From the NCBI GenBank assembly GCA_026874595.1, contig CM049309.1:12886576-12950575 (forward strand): a stretch of 64,000 nt of DNA. Direction: 5' to 3'. The translations under genes were made by a program, and so were the position numbers. The notes beneath the pieces were generated by a model. It worked only from the letters and a program-made list of their open reading frames with translations. It did no database searches and was not told the origin of the DNA. Shown here piece after piece: positions 32,663 through 44,601 of the stretch (positions are counted from its first letter, which is position 1; every line of letters starts with the position of its first letter). The DNA comes from Sipunculus nudus. Its lineage: Eukaryota > Annelida > Sipuncula > Golfingiida > Sipunculidae.

Positions 32663-34696
32663 ACACGGTCCATTACTCTCAACCCATCACATCACAGGGC
32701 GTGGGAGGAATGATTAGGTCGGGGCGCCCGGTGCGGGCAGGGCCGTCCCGGTCCACTGCTTCTCACTCGGAACCGGGCAAGCCTCTTGATTATCATTACC
32801 AGTGCTCAGTTAAGGGAAATGACTTCAAACGGAGACTTAAACAATCGCAATGTTCTTGCAGTGTAACAGTGAGAAGATTATTACTCGGAGACCGCATTTA
32901 AATGCAGTTCAGAAAAGAGGGACAATCATCATTAATTCATGCAGTCGCTGGTATTTTGCCGCTGTTGCGCTGAAACTAAACAACCATTTTAATTATCCTA
33001 GTGATACATAATAAAATAACAACAATTCAGTACAAGTACACGTGATGAGGTTTATTTAACAGGTTTGACTCAAGTGAATAATATTTTTTTAATGAATTCT
33101 TTTTGGGCCGAATCGAAAAAAAAAATCTTATCTTCTCGTAATGATTTCTATTTTATGTGCTCCTCGATTAGAATTATAAAGGGTGACACTAAAATTACCA
33201 TTTTAAACGTAAAATGTTCGAAAGATTTTTGGCTATTTTTTTTTTTTTTTTTTTTTTTTTTAGGCTCATGGATTGACAGCGGTGATGTCATCCGGTGTGG
33301 GCGAAGTAACCAGCGACTAGGATAACCGCTGAGGAAACAGCTTCCGTAACTGACAGGCTTTAATAAATTAACAACTATATTTGTTCTCTTCTCACACACA
33401 CATTCACGCGCGCACATGCAGTGAATCAATTTTTAATATATTAATGCGCAAGATAAGAATAAAGAGATATATACATATCACCAATTAACATATATATTTT
33501 ACTGCAGTGTCGCTGAATATACGTCAGGTGAAGACATCATGCAGTTCTTACATCAAACATTGCCGGCAGTCTGACCGACACGCACATGCATGTAAAAGTT
33601 TAAACAAACCAAAATGAGTCGTCAAGAAAAATCGACAAGTAACATCCAAAAATGCAGTTACCAATAAAAATACATTTTAACCAATACCTGCAGAAATAAA
33701 AAAAAAATTCCTAACCGCTTTGATGTAATACCGAGCAAAAGATCAAAGGCTGTTGTTTGTAAATTTGATGAAATTCGGAATTTTATTTTTGGTTCACCAA
33801 AGGCAATATCAAAACGATAACGTTATCAAAAATAACTCCGACAAATTCACATGGCATTTTTATGTGTGACATTGAAAGTTTGGGTTGAGTTACAGAATTA
33901 ATCGGAAACGAGCTCGATATACAGGAAAGCGGCCCTTCATTTTCATGTTCCGCTGCACTCTTGTAAAGGCCGAGGATTAATTTGCGGGAACAACTTTTGT
34001 TTTGCTATTGTACCGGTACAAAAGGCGACTTTGTCTGGGCCTGCGTATTCAGAAAACGAGATATCCTGGGTTCCATCATCTTTTAATAGTGGGCTTTATA
34101 TTTTGCGGGATTTATTTCACGAGCCCCGGGCAAAGACTGCAACAAAGTATTCATGTTCGGAAAGCGCGTACTGCATTGAGTCTCTATATATATAGTCTCT
34201 TGTATTGATAATGATGTAATCGCATGATTTTAATAAGGAAAATGGGTTACCAGAATTCGTAACAGACAGGATTTTCTCCATATTTATTGAAGATAAATGA
34301 CAATAATATCTGACAGTGGGTTGAAAATATTTATTATAATATAATTGAATATGTCAAGCAAATGAAATAGTTTATGTAGCAACAATATTGACATAACCCG
34401 CAACAATTTACATGTACACAAGGATGTTAGAAAAATATTGTTATTTTAGTGGATCAACACGTAAAAGCACCGAGTGCACGAAATATAAGCAAATACATAG
34501 ATGTAATATATTATAGCACCTAAAGAGTTGTGAACCTAATATTTGAGGCGCTGCTCATGCAGCAGGCATGCAGAATGTCCTCTGGAAATTAGGTTAAAAA
34601 GAAAACTGTTTGTGAACCTGGCTGAGCACCGTCTGGGTCTGTTCAGCAGGGATGAGGGCCATGAGCTCCAGGGCAGCTCTCATTCTCTTGAGCGTT

Positions 34697-35797
34697 TCAT
34701 AGTTGTCTCTGCCCCGTGACCGTCAGAGTGAAGACTTCCATATCACCTACTTTCCTCCGCTTGTCCATCGTGGCACCGACCTGCGGAGCCCCAAGACCTG
34801 TGGCTTTTCTTTTCTGGCCCGCCTGTGGACCTGTCTTCTCATCCACCCGACGGTCCCGACCGGGGCAGGCACAGATTCGGACCTCGGCAGACTGTCTGCC
34901 CAGCACTTGCCCCTGGTGTTCCAGCGTGAAGATGACCCTGAGAGGGCGTCTGTTCAGTCCACCCACACAGGAAGAGAAGCACATGAACTGGTAGAGGTTG
35001 GTGATCCATTGGTTACCCGCTTGTGGTGTCTGATGAGGTATAATGACTGACTGCCTGCGCGTTTCGGGGTCCTCGTAGTACCGGGAAAGTGAATGTTCGC
35101 ATCGCAGCAGGTGGGATGGTGCTGGGTGGTTGTCGTTGAACTCGCTTGTACCGGCGTGGTTTGGACATCGGGTGACGATCTCCTGCACGTGTTCCGGTTT
35201 GACATAGACAGGCATGGCTCTCATAATACTACCGCTGGGAGGTGGGGTGGCCGTGGTGAACTTGACCGGACAAGCAGTGGCCATGCGCACATAGAGTTTA
35301 TTCAGAGCTGGTGAGTAGGTCCAGTTGGCAGATTTGGTGTCCTTGACTGGCTGTTCGAAACCCACCTGGAAGCCGTAGTAGCCTGGGTATGCCGTGGCAG
35401 ACGGCAGGGAGTGCTGCTGGCCTGTGGCTGGAGAAGCCTGCGGTGACGGGGTTGATGTGGTCAGGGGTACAGGGATTTGCGAGTCCGCTGCTCTGTCACT
35501 CATGTCACGTGACGCATCGGCTTCCAGCAGATCCTGAACGCTGTCGGCATGAGTGTAATATTCTTCGGGATCCGTTTTCAGAAGATCGGCGTGTGGACGG
35601 CCGAGAACTCCCTCCACGTCCGCCGTGCTGAGTGGACAGAGGTCCTCCGAATCCGAACCGGAACTGAGCGAATGCCACAGCTGATCCACCTCATCTGAAA
35701 CATCGTTTTGCTCGGTGTCTTCTAGCACAAACGCTGGTTGCTTTTTCGCCGGGCTGGTTTGAAGATTGGTCCGATGATAGTGCATGAATGAAGTCAT
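34697..35797 (-). CDS. p53-like: p53-family copy 11, frameshifted: lacks most of the tetramerisation domain
   Basis: A run of three C has become four (34712-34715), shifting the frame at codon 363. The frame then adds QRQL and stops, giving 366 residues; the original stop would lie at 34594-34596. The activation motif, linker, complete DNA-binding domain and both basic clusters remain, but only the first strand of the tetramerisation domain (EVFTLTVTG) survives and its helix is lost. Such a protein would be expected to be mainly monomeric with weak DNA binding. D11N, Y31N, H140Y and I192M match copy 8, but V37 is consensus. A single-base homopolymer change could also be a sequencing error. 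Confidence 0.82.
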   Translation of the reverse strand: MTSFMHYHRTNLQTSPAKKQPAFVLEDTEQNDVSDEVDQLWHSLSSGSDSEDLCPLSTADVEGVLGRPHADLLKTDPEEYYTHADSVQDLLEADASRDMSDRAADSQIPVPLTTSTPSPQASPATGQQHSLPSATAYPGYYGFQVGFEQPVKDTKSANWTYSPALNKLYVRMATACPVKFTTATPPPSGSIMRAMPVYVKPEHVQEIVTRCPNHAGTSEFNDNHPAPSHLLRCEHSLSRYYEDPETRRQSVIIPHQTPQAGNQWITNLYQFMCFSSCVGGLNRRPLRVIFTLEHQGQVLGRQSAEVRICACPGRDRRVDEKTGPQAGQKRKATGLGAPQVGATMDKRRKVGDMEVFTLTVTGQRQL

Positions 35798-35878
35798 TTT
35801 TTTTTTAGTTATTGTGAATAGCAGGATGTTGTTATGTGAAAAGCGGCTCGGATACTGCAGTCAATTACGGGAAGTGGG

Positions 35879-36001
35879 TATATATATTTGACCATTGTAT
35901 TTAAAGTGATAAGTATTTCCTGAAGAGCGGTCAGTTCATAAGGCGTTCTTGAGAGTAGATATCTAGCGCAGTCTGGTACTCGCCATCGCAGAACCTATTG
36001 G
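35879..36001 (-). promoter_or_regulatory. Core promoter of copy 11
   Basis: TATA box at 35879-35889, 82 bases above the ATG (longer leader A-run), and CCAAT at 35997-36001. Confidence 0.54.
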
Positions 36002-37916
36002 ACATGGTCCATTACTCTCAACCCATCACATCACAGGGCGTGGGAGGAATGATTAGGTCGGGGCGCCCGGTGCGGGCAGGGCCGTCCCGGTCCACTGCTT
36101 CTCACTCGGAACCGGGCAAGCCTCTTGATTATCATTACCAGTGCTCAGTTAAGGGAAATGACTTCAAACGGAGACTTAAACAATCGCAATGTTCTTGCAG
36201 TGTAACAGTGAGAAGATTATTACTCGGAGACCGCATTTAAATGCAGTTCAGAAAAGAGGGACAATCATCATTAATTCATGCAGTCGCTGGTATTTTGCCG
36301 CTGTTGCGCTGAAACTAAACAACCATTTTAATTATCCTAGTGATACATAATAAAATAACAACAATTCAGTACAAGTACACGTGATGAGGTTCATTTAACA
36401 GGTTTGACTCAAGTGAATAATATTTTTTTAATGAATTCTATTTGGGCCGAATCGAAAAAAAAATCTTATCTTCTCGTAATGATTTCTATTTTATGTGCTC
36501 CTCGATTAGAATTATAAAGGGTGACACTAAAACTACCATTTTAAACGTAAAATGTTCGAAAGATTTTTGGCTATTTTTTTTTTTTTTAGGCTCATGGATT
36601 GACAGCGGTGATGTCATCCAGTGTGGGCGAAGTAACCAGCGACTAGGATAACCGCTGAGGAAACAGCTTCCGTAACTGACAGGCTTTAATAAATTAACAA
36701 CTATATTTGTTCTCTTCTCACACACACATTCACGCGCACATGCAGTGAATCAATTTTTAATATATTAATGCGCACGATAAGAATAAAGAGATATATACAT
36801 ATCACCAATTAACATATATATTTTACTGCAGTGTCGCTGAATATACGTCAGGTGAAGACATCATGCAGTTCTTACATCAAACATTGCCGGCAGTCTGACC
36901 GACACGCACATGCATGTAAAAGTTTAAACAAACCAAAATGAGTCGTCAAGAAAAATCGACAAGTAACATCCAAAATGCAGTTACCAATAAAAATACATTT
37001 TAACCAATACCTGCAGAAATAAAAAAAAATTTCCTAACCGCTTTGATGTAATACCGAGCAAAAGATCAAAGGCTGTTGTTTGTAAATTTGATGAAATTCG
37101 GAATTTTATTTTTGGTTCACCAAAGGCAATATCAAAACGATAACGTTATCAAAAATAACTCCGACAAATTCACATGGCATTTTTATGTGTGACATTGAAA
37201 GTTTGGGTTGAGTTACAGAATTAATCGGAAACGAGCTCGATATACAGGAAAGCGGCCCTTCATTTTCATGTTCCGCTGCACTCTTGTAAAGGCCGAGGAT
37301 TAATTTGCGGGAACAACTTTTGTTTTGCTATTGTACCGGTACAAAAGGCGACTTTGTCTGGGCCTGCGTATTCAGAAAATGAGATATCCTGGGTTCCATC
37401 ATCTTTTAATAGTGGGCTTTATATTTTGCGGGATTTATTTCACGAGCCCCGGGCAAAGACTGCAACAAAGTATTCATGTTCGGAAAGCGCGTACTGCATT
37501 GAGTCTCTATATATATAGTCTCCTGTATTGATAATGATGTAATCGCATGATTTTAATAAGGAAAATGGGTTACCAGAATTCGTAACAGACAGGATTTTCT
37601 CCATATTTATTGAAGATAAATGACAATAATATCTGACAGTGGGTTGAAAATATTTATTATAATATAATTGAATATGTCAAGCAAATGAAATAGTTTATGT
37701 AGCAACAATATTGACATAACCCGCAACAATTTACATGTACACAAGGATGTTAGAAAAATATTGTTATTTTAGTGGATCAACACGTAAAAGCACCGAGTGC
37801 ACGAAATATAAGCAAATACATAGATGTAATATATTATAGCACCTAAAGAGTAGTGAACCAAATATTTGAGGCGCTGCTCATGCAGCAGGCATGCAGAATG
37901 TCCTCTGGAAAATAGG

Positions 37917-39119
37917 TTAAAAAGGAAACTGTTTGTGAAACTGGCTAAGCACCGTCTGGGTCTGTTCAGCAGGGATGAGGGCCATGAGCTCCAGGGCATC
38001 TCTCATTCTCTTGAGCGTTTCATAGTTGTCTCTGCCCGTGACCGTCAGAGTGAAGACTTCCATATCACCTACTTTCCTCCGCTTGTCCATCGTGGCACCG
38101 ACCTGCGGAGCCCCAAGACCTGTGGCTTTTCTTTTCTGGCCCGCCTGTGGACCTGTCTTCTCATCCACCCGACGGTCCCGACCGGGGCAGGCACAGATTC
38201 GGACCTCGGCAGACTGTCTGCCCAGCACTTGCCCCTTGTGTTCCAGCGTGAAGATGACCCTGAGAGGGCGTCTGTTCAGTCCACCCACACAGGAAGAGAA
38301 GCACATGAACTGGTAGAGGTTGGTGATCCATTGGTTACCCGCTTGTGGTGTCTGATGAGGTATAATGACTGACTGCCTGCGCGTTTCGGGGTCCTCGTAG
38401 TACCGGGAAAGTGAATGTTCGCATCGCAGCAGGTGGGATGGTGCTGGGTGGTTGTCGTTGAACTCGCTTGTACCGGCGTGGTTTGGACATCGGGTGACGA
38501 TCTCCTGCACGTGTTCCGGTTTGACATAGACAGGCATGGCTCTCATAATACTACCGCTGGGAGGTGGGGTGGCCGTGGTGAACTTGACCGGACAAGCAGT
38601 GGCCATGCGCACATAGAGTTTATTCAGAGCTGGTGAGTAGGTCCAGTTGGCAGATTTGGTGTCCTTGACTGGCTGTTCGAAACCCACCTGGAAGCCGTAG
38701 TGGCCTGGGTATGCCGTGGCAGACGGCAGGGAGTGCTGCTGGCCTGTGGCTGGAGAAGCCTGCGGTGACGGGGTTGATGTGGTCAGGGGTACAGGGATTT
38801 GCGAGTCCGCTGCTCTGTCACTCATGTCACGTGACGCATCGGCTTCCAGCAGATCCTGTACGCTGTCGGCATGAGTGTAATATTCTTCGGGATCCGTTTT
38901 CAGAAGATCGGCGTGTGGACGGCCGAGAACTCCCTCCACGTCCGCCGTGCTGAGTGGACAGAGGTCCTCCGAATCCGAACCGGAACTGAGCGAATGCCAC
39001 AGCTGATCCACCTCATCTGAAACATCGTATTGCTCGGTGTCTTCTAGCACAAACGCTGGTTGCTTTCTCGCCGGGCTGGTTTGAAGATCGGTCCGATGAT
39101 AGTGCATGAATGAAGTCAT
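37917..39119 (-). CDS. p53-like: p53/p63/p73-family transcription factor, copy 12 (intact)
   Basis: Full 400-residue frame with K18R and I192M as in copy 9, and a private Q295K in the turn between the strands carrying TLEH and VLGR. That turn is exposed in p53-family folds, so little effect is expected. DNA-contact and zinc residues are unchanged. Confidence 0.94.
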   Translation of the reverse strand: MTSFMHYHRTDLQTSPARKQPAFVLEDTEQYDVSDEVDQLWHSLSSGSDSEDLCPLSTADVEGVLGRPHADLLKTDPEEYYTHADSVQDLLEADASRDMSDRAADSQIPVPLTTSTPSPQASPATGQQHSLPSATAYPGHYGFQVGFEQPVKDTKSANWTYSPALNKLYVRMATACPVKFTTATPPPSGSIMRAMPVYVKPEHVQEIVTRCPNHAGTSEFNDNHPAPSHLLRCEHSLSRYYEDPETRRQSVIIPHQTPQAGNQWITNLYQFMCFSSCVGGLNRRPLRVIFTLEHKGQVLGRQSAEVRICACPGRDRRVDEKTGPQAGQKRKATGLGAPQVGATMDKRRKVGDMEVFTLTVTGRDNYETLKRMRDALELMALIPAEQTQTVLSQFHKQFPF

Positions 39120-39198
39120 TTTTTTCAGTTATTGTGAATAGCAGGATGTTGTTATGTGAAAAGCGGCTCGGATACTGCAGTCAATTACGGGAAGTGGG

Positions 39199-39321
39199 TA
39201 TATATATTTGACCATTGTATTTAAAGTGATAAGTATTTCCTGAAGAGCGGTCAGTTCATAAGGCGTTGTTGAGAGTAGATATCTAGTGCAGTCTGGTACT
39301 CGCCATCGCAGAACCTATTGG
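39199..39321 (-). promoter_or_regulatory. Core promoter of copy 12
   Basis: TATA box at 39199-39209 and CCAAT at 39317-39321, unchanged. Confidence 0.58.
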
Positions 39322-39825
39322 ACACGGTCCATTACTCTCAACCCATCACATCACAGGGCGTGGGAGGAATGATTAGGTCGGGGCGCCCGGTGCGGGCAGG
39401 GCCGTCCCGGTCCACTGCTTCTCACTCGGAACCGGGCAAGCCTCTTGATTATCATTACCAGTGCTCAGTTAAGGGAAATGACTTCAAACGGAGACTTAAA
39501 CAATCGCAATGTTCTTGCAGTGTAACAGTGAGAAGATTATTACTCGGAGACCGCATTTAAATGCAGTTCAGAAAAGAGGGACAATCATCATTAATTCATG
39601 CAGTCGCTGGTATTTTGCCGCTGTTGCGCTGAAACTAAACAACCATTTTAATTATCCTAGTGATACATAATAAAATAACAACAATTCAGTACAAGTACAC
39701 GTGATGAGGTTTATTTAACAGGTTTGACTCAAGTGAATAATATTTTTTTAATGAATTCTTTTTGGGCCGAATCGAAAAAAAAATCTTATCTTCTCGTAAT
39801 GATTTCTATTTTATGTGCTCCTCGA

Positions 39826-39849
39826 TTAGAATTATTAGAATTATTAGAA
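39826..39849 (+). repeat. 9-bp microsatellite expansion (TTAGAATTA) in unit 13
   Basis: Same expansion and length as at 30076-30099, implying shared descent rather than independent slippage. Confidence 0.85.
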
Positions 39850-41259
39850 GGGTGACACTAAAATTACCATTTTAAACGTAAAATGTTCGAAAGATTTTTG
39901 GCTATTTTTTTTTTTTTTTTTTTTTTTTAGGCTCATGGATTGACAGCGGTGATGTCATCCGGTGTGGGCGAAGTAACCAGCGACTAGGATAACCGCTGAG
40001 GAAACAGCTTCCGTAACTGACAGGCTTTAATAAATTAACAACTATATTTGTTCTCTTCTCACACACACATTCACGCGCGCACATGCAGTGAATCAATTTT
40101 TAATATATTAATGCGCAAGATAAGAATAAAGAGATATATACATATCACCAATTAACATATATATTTTACTGCAGTGTCGCTGAATATACGTCAGGTGAAG
40201 ACATCATGCAGTTCTTACATCAAACATTGCCGGCAGTCTGACCGACACGCACATGCATGTAAAAGTTTAAACAAACCAAAATGAGTCGTCAAGAAAAATC
40301 GACAAGTAACATCCAAAAATGCAGTTACCAATAAAAATACATTTTAACCAATACCTGCAGAAATAAAAAAAATTTCCTGACCGCTTTGATGTAATACCGA
40401 GCAAAAGATCAAAGGCTGTTGTTTGTAAATTTGATGAAATTCGGAATTTTATTTTTGGTTCACCAAAGGCAATATCAAAACGATAACGTTATCAAAAATA
40501 ACTCCGACAAATTCACATGGCATTTTTATGTGTGACATTGAAAGTTTGGGTTGAGTTACAGAATTAATCGGAAACGAGCTCGATATACAGGAAAGCAGCC
40601 CTTCATTTTCATGTTCCGCTGCACTCTTGTAAAGGCCGAGGATTAATTTGCGGGAACAACTTTTGTTTTGCTATTGTACCGGTACAAAAGGCGACTTTGT
40701 CTGGGCCTGCGTATTCAGAAAATGAGATATCCTGGGTTCCATCATCTTTTAATAGTGGGCTTTATATTTTGCGGGATTTATTTCACGAGCCCCGGGCAAA
40801 GACTGCAACAAAGTATTCATGTTCGGAAAGCGCGTACAGCATTGAGTCTCTATATATATAGTCTCCTGTATTGATAATGATGTAATCGCATGATTTTAAT
40901 AAGGAAAATGGGTTACCAGAATTCGTAACAGACAGGATTTTCTCCATATTTATTGAAGATAAATGACAATAATATCTGACAGTGGGTTGAAAATATTTAT
41001 TATAATATAATTCAATATTTCAAGCAAATGAAATAGTTTATGTAGCAACAATATTGACATAACCCGCAACAATTTACATGTACACAAGGATGTTAGAAAA
41101 ATATTGTTATTTTAGTGGATCAACACGTAAAAGCACCGAGTGCACGAAATATAAGCAAATACATAGATGTAATATATTATAGCACCTAAAGAGTTGTGAA
41201 CCTAATATTTGAGGCGCTGCTCATGCAGCAGGCATGCAGAATGTCCTCTGGAAATTAGG

Positions 41260-42462
41260 TTAAAAAGGAAACTGTTTGTGAAACTGGCTGAGCACCGTCT
41301 GGGTCTGTTCAGCAGGGATGAGGGCCATGAGCTCCAGGGCATCTCTCATTCTCTTGAGCGTTTCATAGTTGTCTCTGCCCGTGACCGTCAGAGTGAAGAC
41401 TTCCATATCACCTACTTTCCTCCGCTTGTCCATCGTGGCACCGACCTGCGGAGCCCCAAGACCTGTGGCTTTTTTTTTCTGGCCCGCCTGTAGACCTGTC
41501 TTCTCATCCACCCGACGGTCCCGACCGGGGCAGGCACAGATTCGGACCTCGGCAGACTGTCTGCCCAGCACTTGCCCCTGGTGTTCCAGCGTGAAGATGA
41601 CCCTGAGAGGGCGTCTGTTGAGTCCACCCACACAGGAAGAGAAGCACATGAACTGGTAGAGGTTGGTGATCCATTGGTTACCCGCTTGTGGTGTCTGATG
41701 AGGTATAATGACTGACTGCCTGCGCGTTTCGGGGTCCTCGTAGTACCGGGAAAGTGAATGTTCGCATCGCAGCAGGTGGGATGGTGCTGGGTGGTTGTCG
41801 TTGAACTCGCTTGTACCAGCGTGGTTTGGACATCGGGTGACGATCTCCTGCACGTGTTCCGGCTTGACATAGACAGGCATGGCTCTGATAATACTACCGC
41901 TGGGAGGTGGGGTGGCCGTGGTGAACTTGACCGGACAAGCAGTGGCCATGCGCACATAGAGTTTATTCAGAGCTGGTGAGTAGGTCCAGTTGGCAGATTT
42001 GGTGTCCTTGACTGGCTGTTCGAAACCCACCTGGAAGCCGTAGTGGCCTGGGTATGCCGTGGCAGACGGCAGGGAGTGCTGCTGGCCTGTGGCTGGAGAA
42101 GCCTGCGGTGACGGGGTTGATGTGGTCAGGGGTACAGGGATTTGCGAGTCCGCTGCTCTGTCACTCATGTCACGTGACGCATCGGCTTCCAGCAGATCCT
42201 GTACGCTGTCGGCATGAGTGTAATATTCTTCGGGATCCGTTTTCAGAAGATCGGCGTGTGGACGGCCGAGAACTCCCTCCACGTCCGCCGTGCTGAGTGG
42301 ACAGAGGTCCTCCGAATCCGAACCGGAACTGAGCGAATGCCACAGCTGATCCACCTCATCTGAAACATCGTATTGCTCGGTGTCTTCTAGCACAAACGCT
42401 GGTTGCTTTCTCGCCGGGCTGGTTTGAAGATCGGTCCGATGATAGTGCATGAATGAAGTCAT
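41260..42462 (-). CDS. p53-like: p53/p63/p73-family transcription factor, copy 13 (intact)
   Basis: Full 400-residue frame with K18R, P324L and R330K. R330K lies in the first basic cluster and turns QKRK into QKKK, preserving charge and probably nuclear import. P324L is in the flexible linker after the DNA-binding domain. The folded domains are consensus. Confidence 0.94.
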   Translation of the reverse strand: MTSFMHYHRTDLQTSPARKQPAFVLEDTEQYDVSDEVDQLWHSLSSGSDSEDLCPLSTADVEGVLGRPHADLLKTDPEEYYTHADSVQDLLEADASRDMSDRAADSQIPVPLTTSTPSPQASPATGQQHSLPSATAYPGHYGFQVGFEQPVKDTKSANWTYSPALNKLYVRMATACPVKFTTATPPPSGSIIRAMPVYVKPEHVQEIVTRCPNHAGTSEFNDNHPAPSHLLRCEHSLSRYYEDPETRRQSVIIPHQTPQAGNQWITNLYQFMCFSSCVGGLNRRPLRVIFTLEHQGQVLGRQSAEVRICACPGRDRRVDEKTGLQAGQKKKATGLGAPQVGATMDKRRKVGDMEVFTLTVTGRDNYETLKRMRDALELMALIPAEQTQTVLSQFHKQFPF

Positions 42463-42541
42463 TTTTTTCAGTTATTGTGAATAGCAGGATGTTGTTATGT
42501 GAAAAGCGGCTCGGATACTGCAGTCAATTACGGGAAGTGGG

Positions 42542-42664
42542 TATATATATTTGACCATTGTATTTAAAGTGATAAGTATTTCCTGAAGAGCGGTCAGTTC
42601 CTAAGGCGTTGTTGAGAGTAGATATCTAGTGCAGTCTGGTACTCGCCATCGCAGAACCTATTGG
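42542..42664 (-). promoter_or_regulatory. Core promoter of copy 13
   Basis: TATA box at 42542-42552 and CCAAT at 42660-42664, unchanged. Confidence 0.58.
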
Positions 42665-43168
42665 ACACGGTCCATTACTCTCAACCCATCACATCACAGG
42701 GCGTGGGAGGAATGATTAGGTCGGGGCGCCCGGTGCGGGCAGGGCCGTCCCGGTCCACTGCTTCTCACTCGGAACCGGGCAAGCCTCTTGATTATCATTA
42801 CCAGTGCTCAGTTAAGGGAAATGACTTCAAACGGAGACTTAAACAATCGCAATGTTCTTGCAGTGTAACAGTGAGAAGATTATTACTCGGAGACCGCATT
42901 TAAATGCAGTTCAGAAAAGAGGGACAATCATCATTAATTCATGCAGTCGCTGGTATTTTGCCGCTGTTGCGCTGAAACTAAACAACCATTTTAATTATCC
43001 TAGTGATACATAATAAAATAACAACAATTCAGTACAAGTACACGTGATGAGGTTTATTTAACAGCTTTGACTCAAGTGAATAATATTTTTTTAATGAATT
43101 CTTTTTGGGCCGAATCGAAAAAAAAATCTTATCTTCTCGTAATGATTTCTATTTTATGTGCTCCTCGA

Positions 43169-43192
43169 TTAGAATTATTAGAATTATTAGAA
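43169..43192 (+). repeat. 9-bp microsatellite expansion (TTAGAATTA) in unit 14
   Basis: Third and last unit in the window with this expansion. Confidence 0.85.
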
Positions 43193-44601
43193 GGGTGACA
43201 CTAAAATTACCATTTTAAACGTAAAATGTTCGAAAGATTTTTGGCTATTTTTTTTTTTTTTTTTTTTTTAGGCTCATGGATTGACAGCGGTGATGTCATC
43301 CGGTGTGGGCGAAGTAACCAGCGACTAGGATAACCGCTGAGGAAACAGCTTCCGAAACTGACAGGCTTTAATAAATTAACAACTATATTTGTTCTCTTCT
43401 CACACACACATTCACGCGCGCACATGCAGTGAATCAATTTTTAATATATTAATGCGCAAGATAAGAATAAAGAGATATATACATATCACCAATTAACATA
43501 TATATTTTACTGCAGTGTCGCTGAATATACGTCAGGTGAAGACATCATGCAGTTCTTACATCAAACATTGCCGGCAGTCTGACCGACACGCACATGCATG
43601 TAAAAGTTTAAACAAACCAAAATGAGTCGTCAAGAAAAATCGACAAGTAACATCCAAAAATGCAGTTACCAATAAAAATACATTTTAACCAATACCTGCA
43701 GAAATAAAAAAAAATTTCCTGACCGCTTTGATGTAATACCGAGCAAAAGATCAAAGGCTGTTGTTTGTAAATTTGATGAAATTCGGAATTTTATTTTTGG
43801 TTCACCAAAGGCAATATCAAAACGATAACGTTATCAAAAATAACTCCGACAAATTCACATGGCATTTTTATGTGTGACATTGAAAGTTTGGGTTGAGTTA
43901 CAGAATTAATCGGAAACGAGCTCGATATACAGGAAAGCGGCCCTTCATTTTCATGTTCCGCTGCACTCTTGTAAAGGCCGAGGATTAATTTGCGGGAACA
44001 ACTTTTGTTTTGCTATTGTACCGGTACAAAAGGCGACTTTGTCTGGGCCTGCGTATTCAGAAAATGAGATATCCTTGGTTCCATCATCTTTTAATAGTGG
44101 GCTTTATATTTTGCGGGATTTATTTCACGAGCCCCGGGCAAAGACTGCAACAAAGTATTCATGTTCGGAAAGCGCGTACTGCATTGAGTCTCTATATATA
44201 TAGTCTCTTGTATTGATAATGATGTAATCGCATGATTTTAATAAGGAAAACGGGTTACCAGAATTCGTAACAGACAGGATTTTCTCCATATTTATTGAAG
44301 ATAAATGACAATAATATCTGAAAGTGGGTTGAAAATATTTATTATAATATAATTGAATATGTCAAGCAAATGAAATAGTTTATGTAGCAACAATATTGAC
44401 ATAACCCGCAACAATTTACATGTACACAAGGATGTTAGAAAAATATTGTTATTTTAGTGGATCAACACGTAAAAGCACCGAGTGCACGAAATATAAGCAA
44501 ATACATAGATGTAATATATTATAGCACCTAAAGAGTTGTGAACCTAATATTTGAGGCGCTGCTCATGCAGCAGGCATGCAGAATGTCCTCTGGAAATTAG
44601 G

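Larger units (their letters stand above)
29943..33033. repeat. Array unit 10, shortened by an internal deletion
   Basis: Length 3091, the only markedly short unit, because 255 bp are missing inside the gene. T-run of 25 (30155-30179). It carries the 9-bp TTAGAATTA expansion also seen in units 13 and 14. Confidence 0.97.
33034..36372. repeat. Array unit 11
   Basis: Length 3339; T-run of 26 (33236-33261), the longest together with unit 18. It matches unit 8 in gene markers and in GAATTCTTTTTGGG near its start. Confidence 0.97.
36373..39692. repeat. Array unit 12
   Basis: Length 3320; T-run of 14 (36574-36587). It shares GAGGTTCATTT, AAAACTACC and GCGCACGATAAG with unit 9, and lacks one CG of the CGCGCG stretch near 36733. 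Confidence 0.97.
39693..43035. repeat. Array unit 13
   Basis: Length 3343; T-run of 24 (39905-39928). It carries the TTAGAATTA expansion and a K18R gene, so it mixes unit 10 and unit 9/12 markers. Confidence 0.97.
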
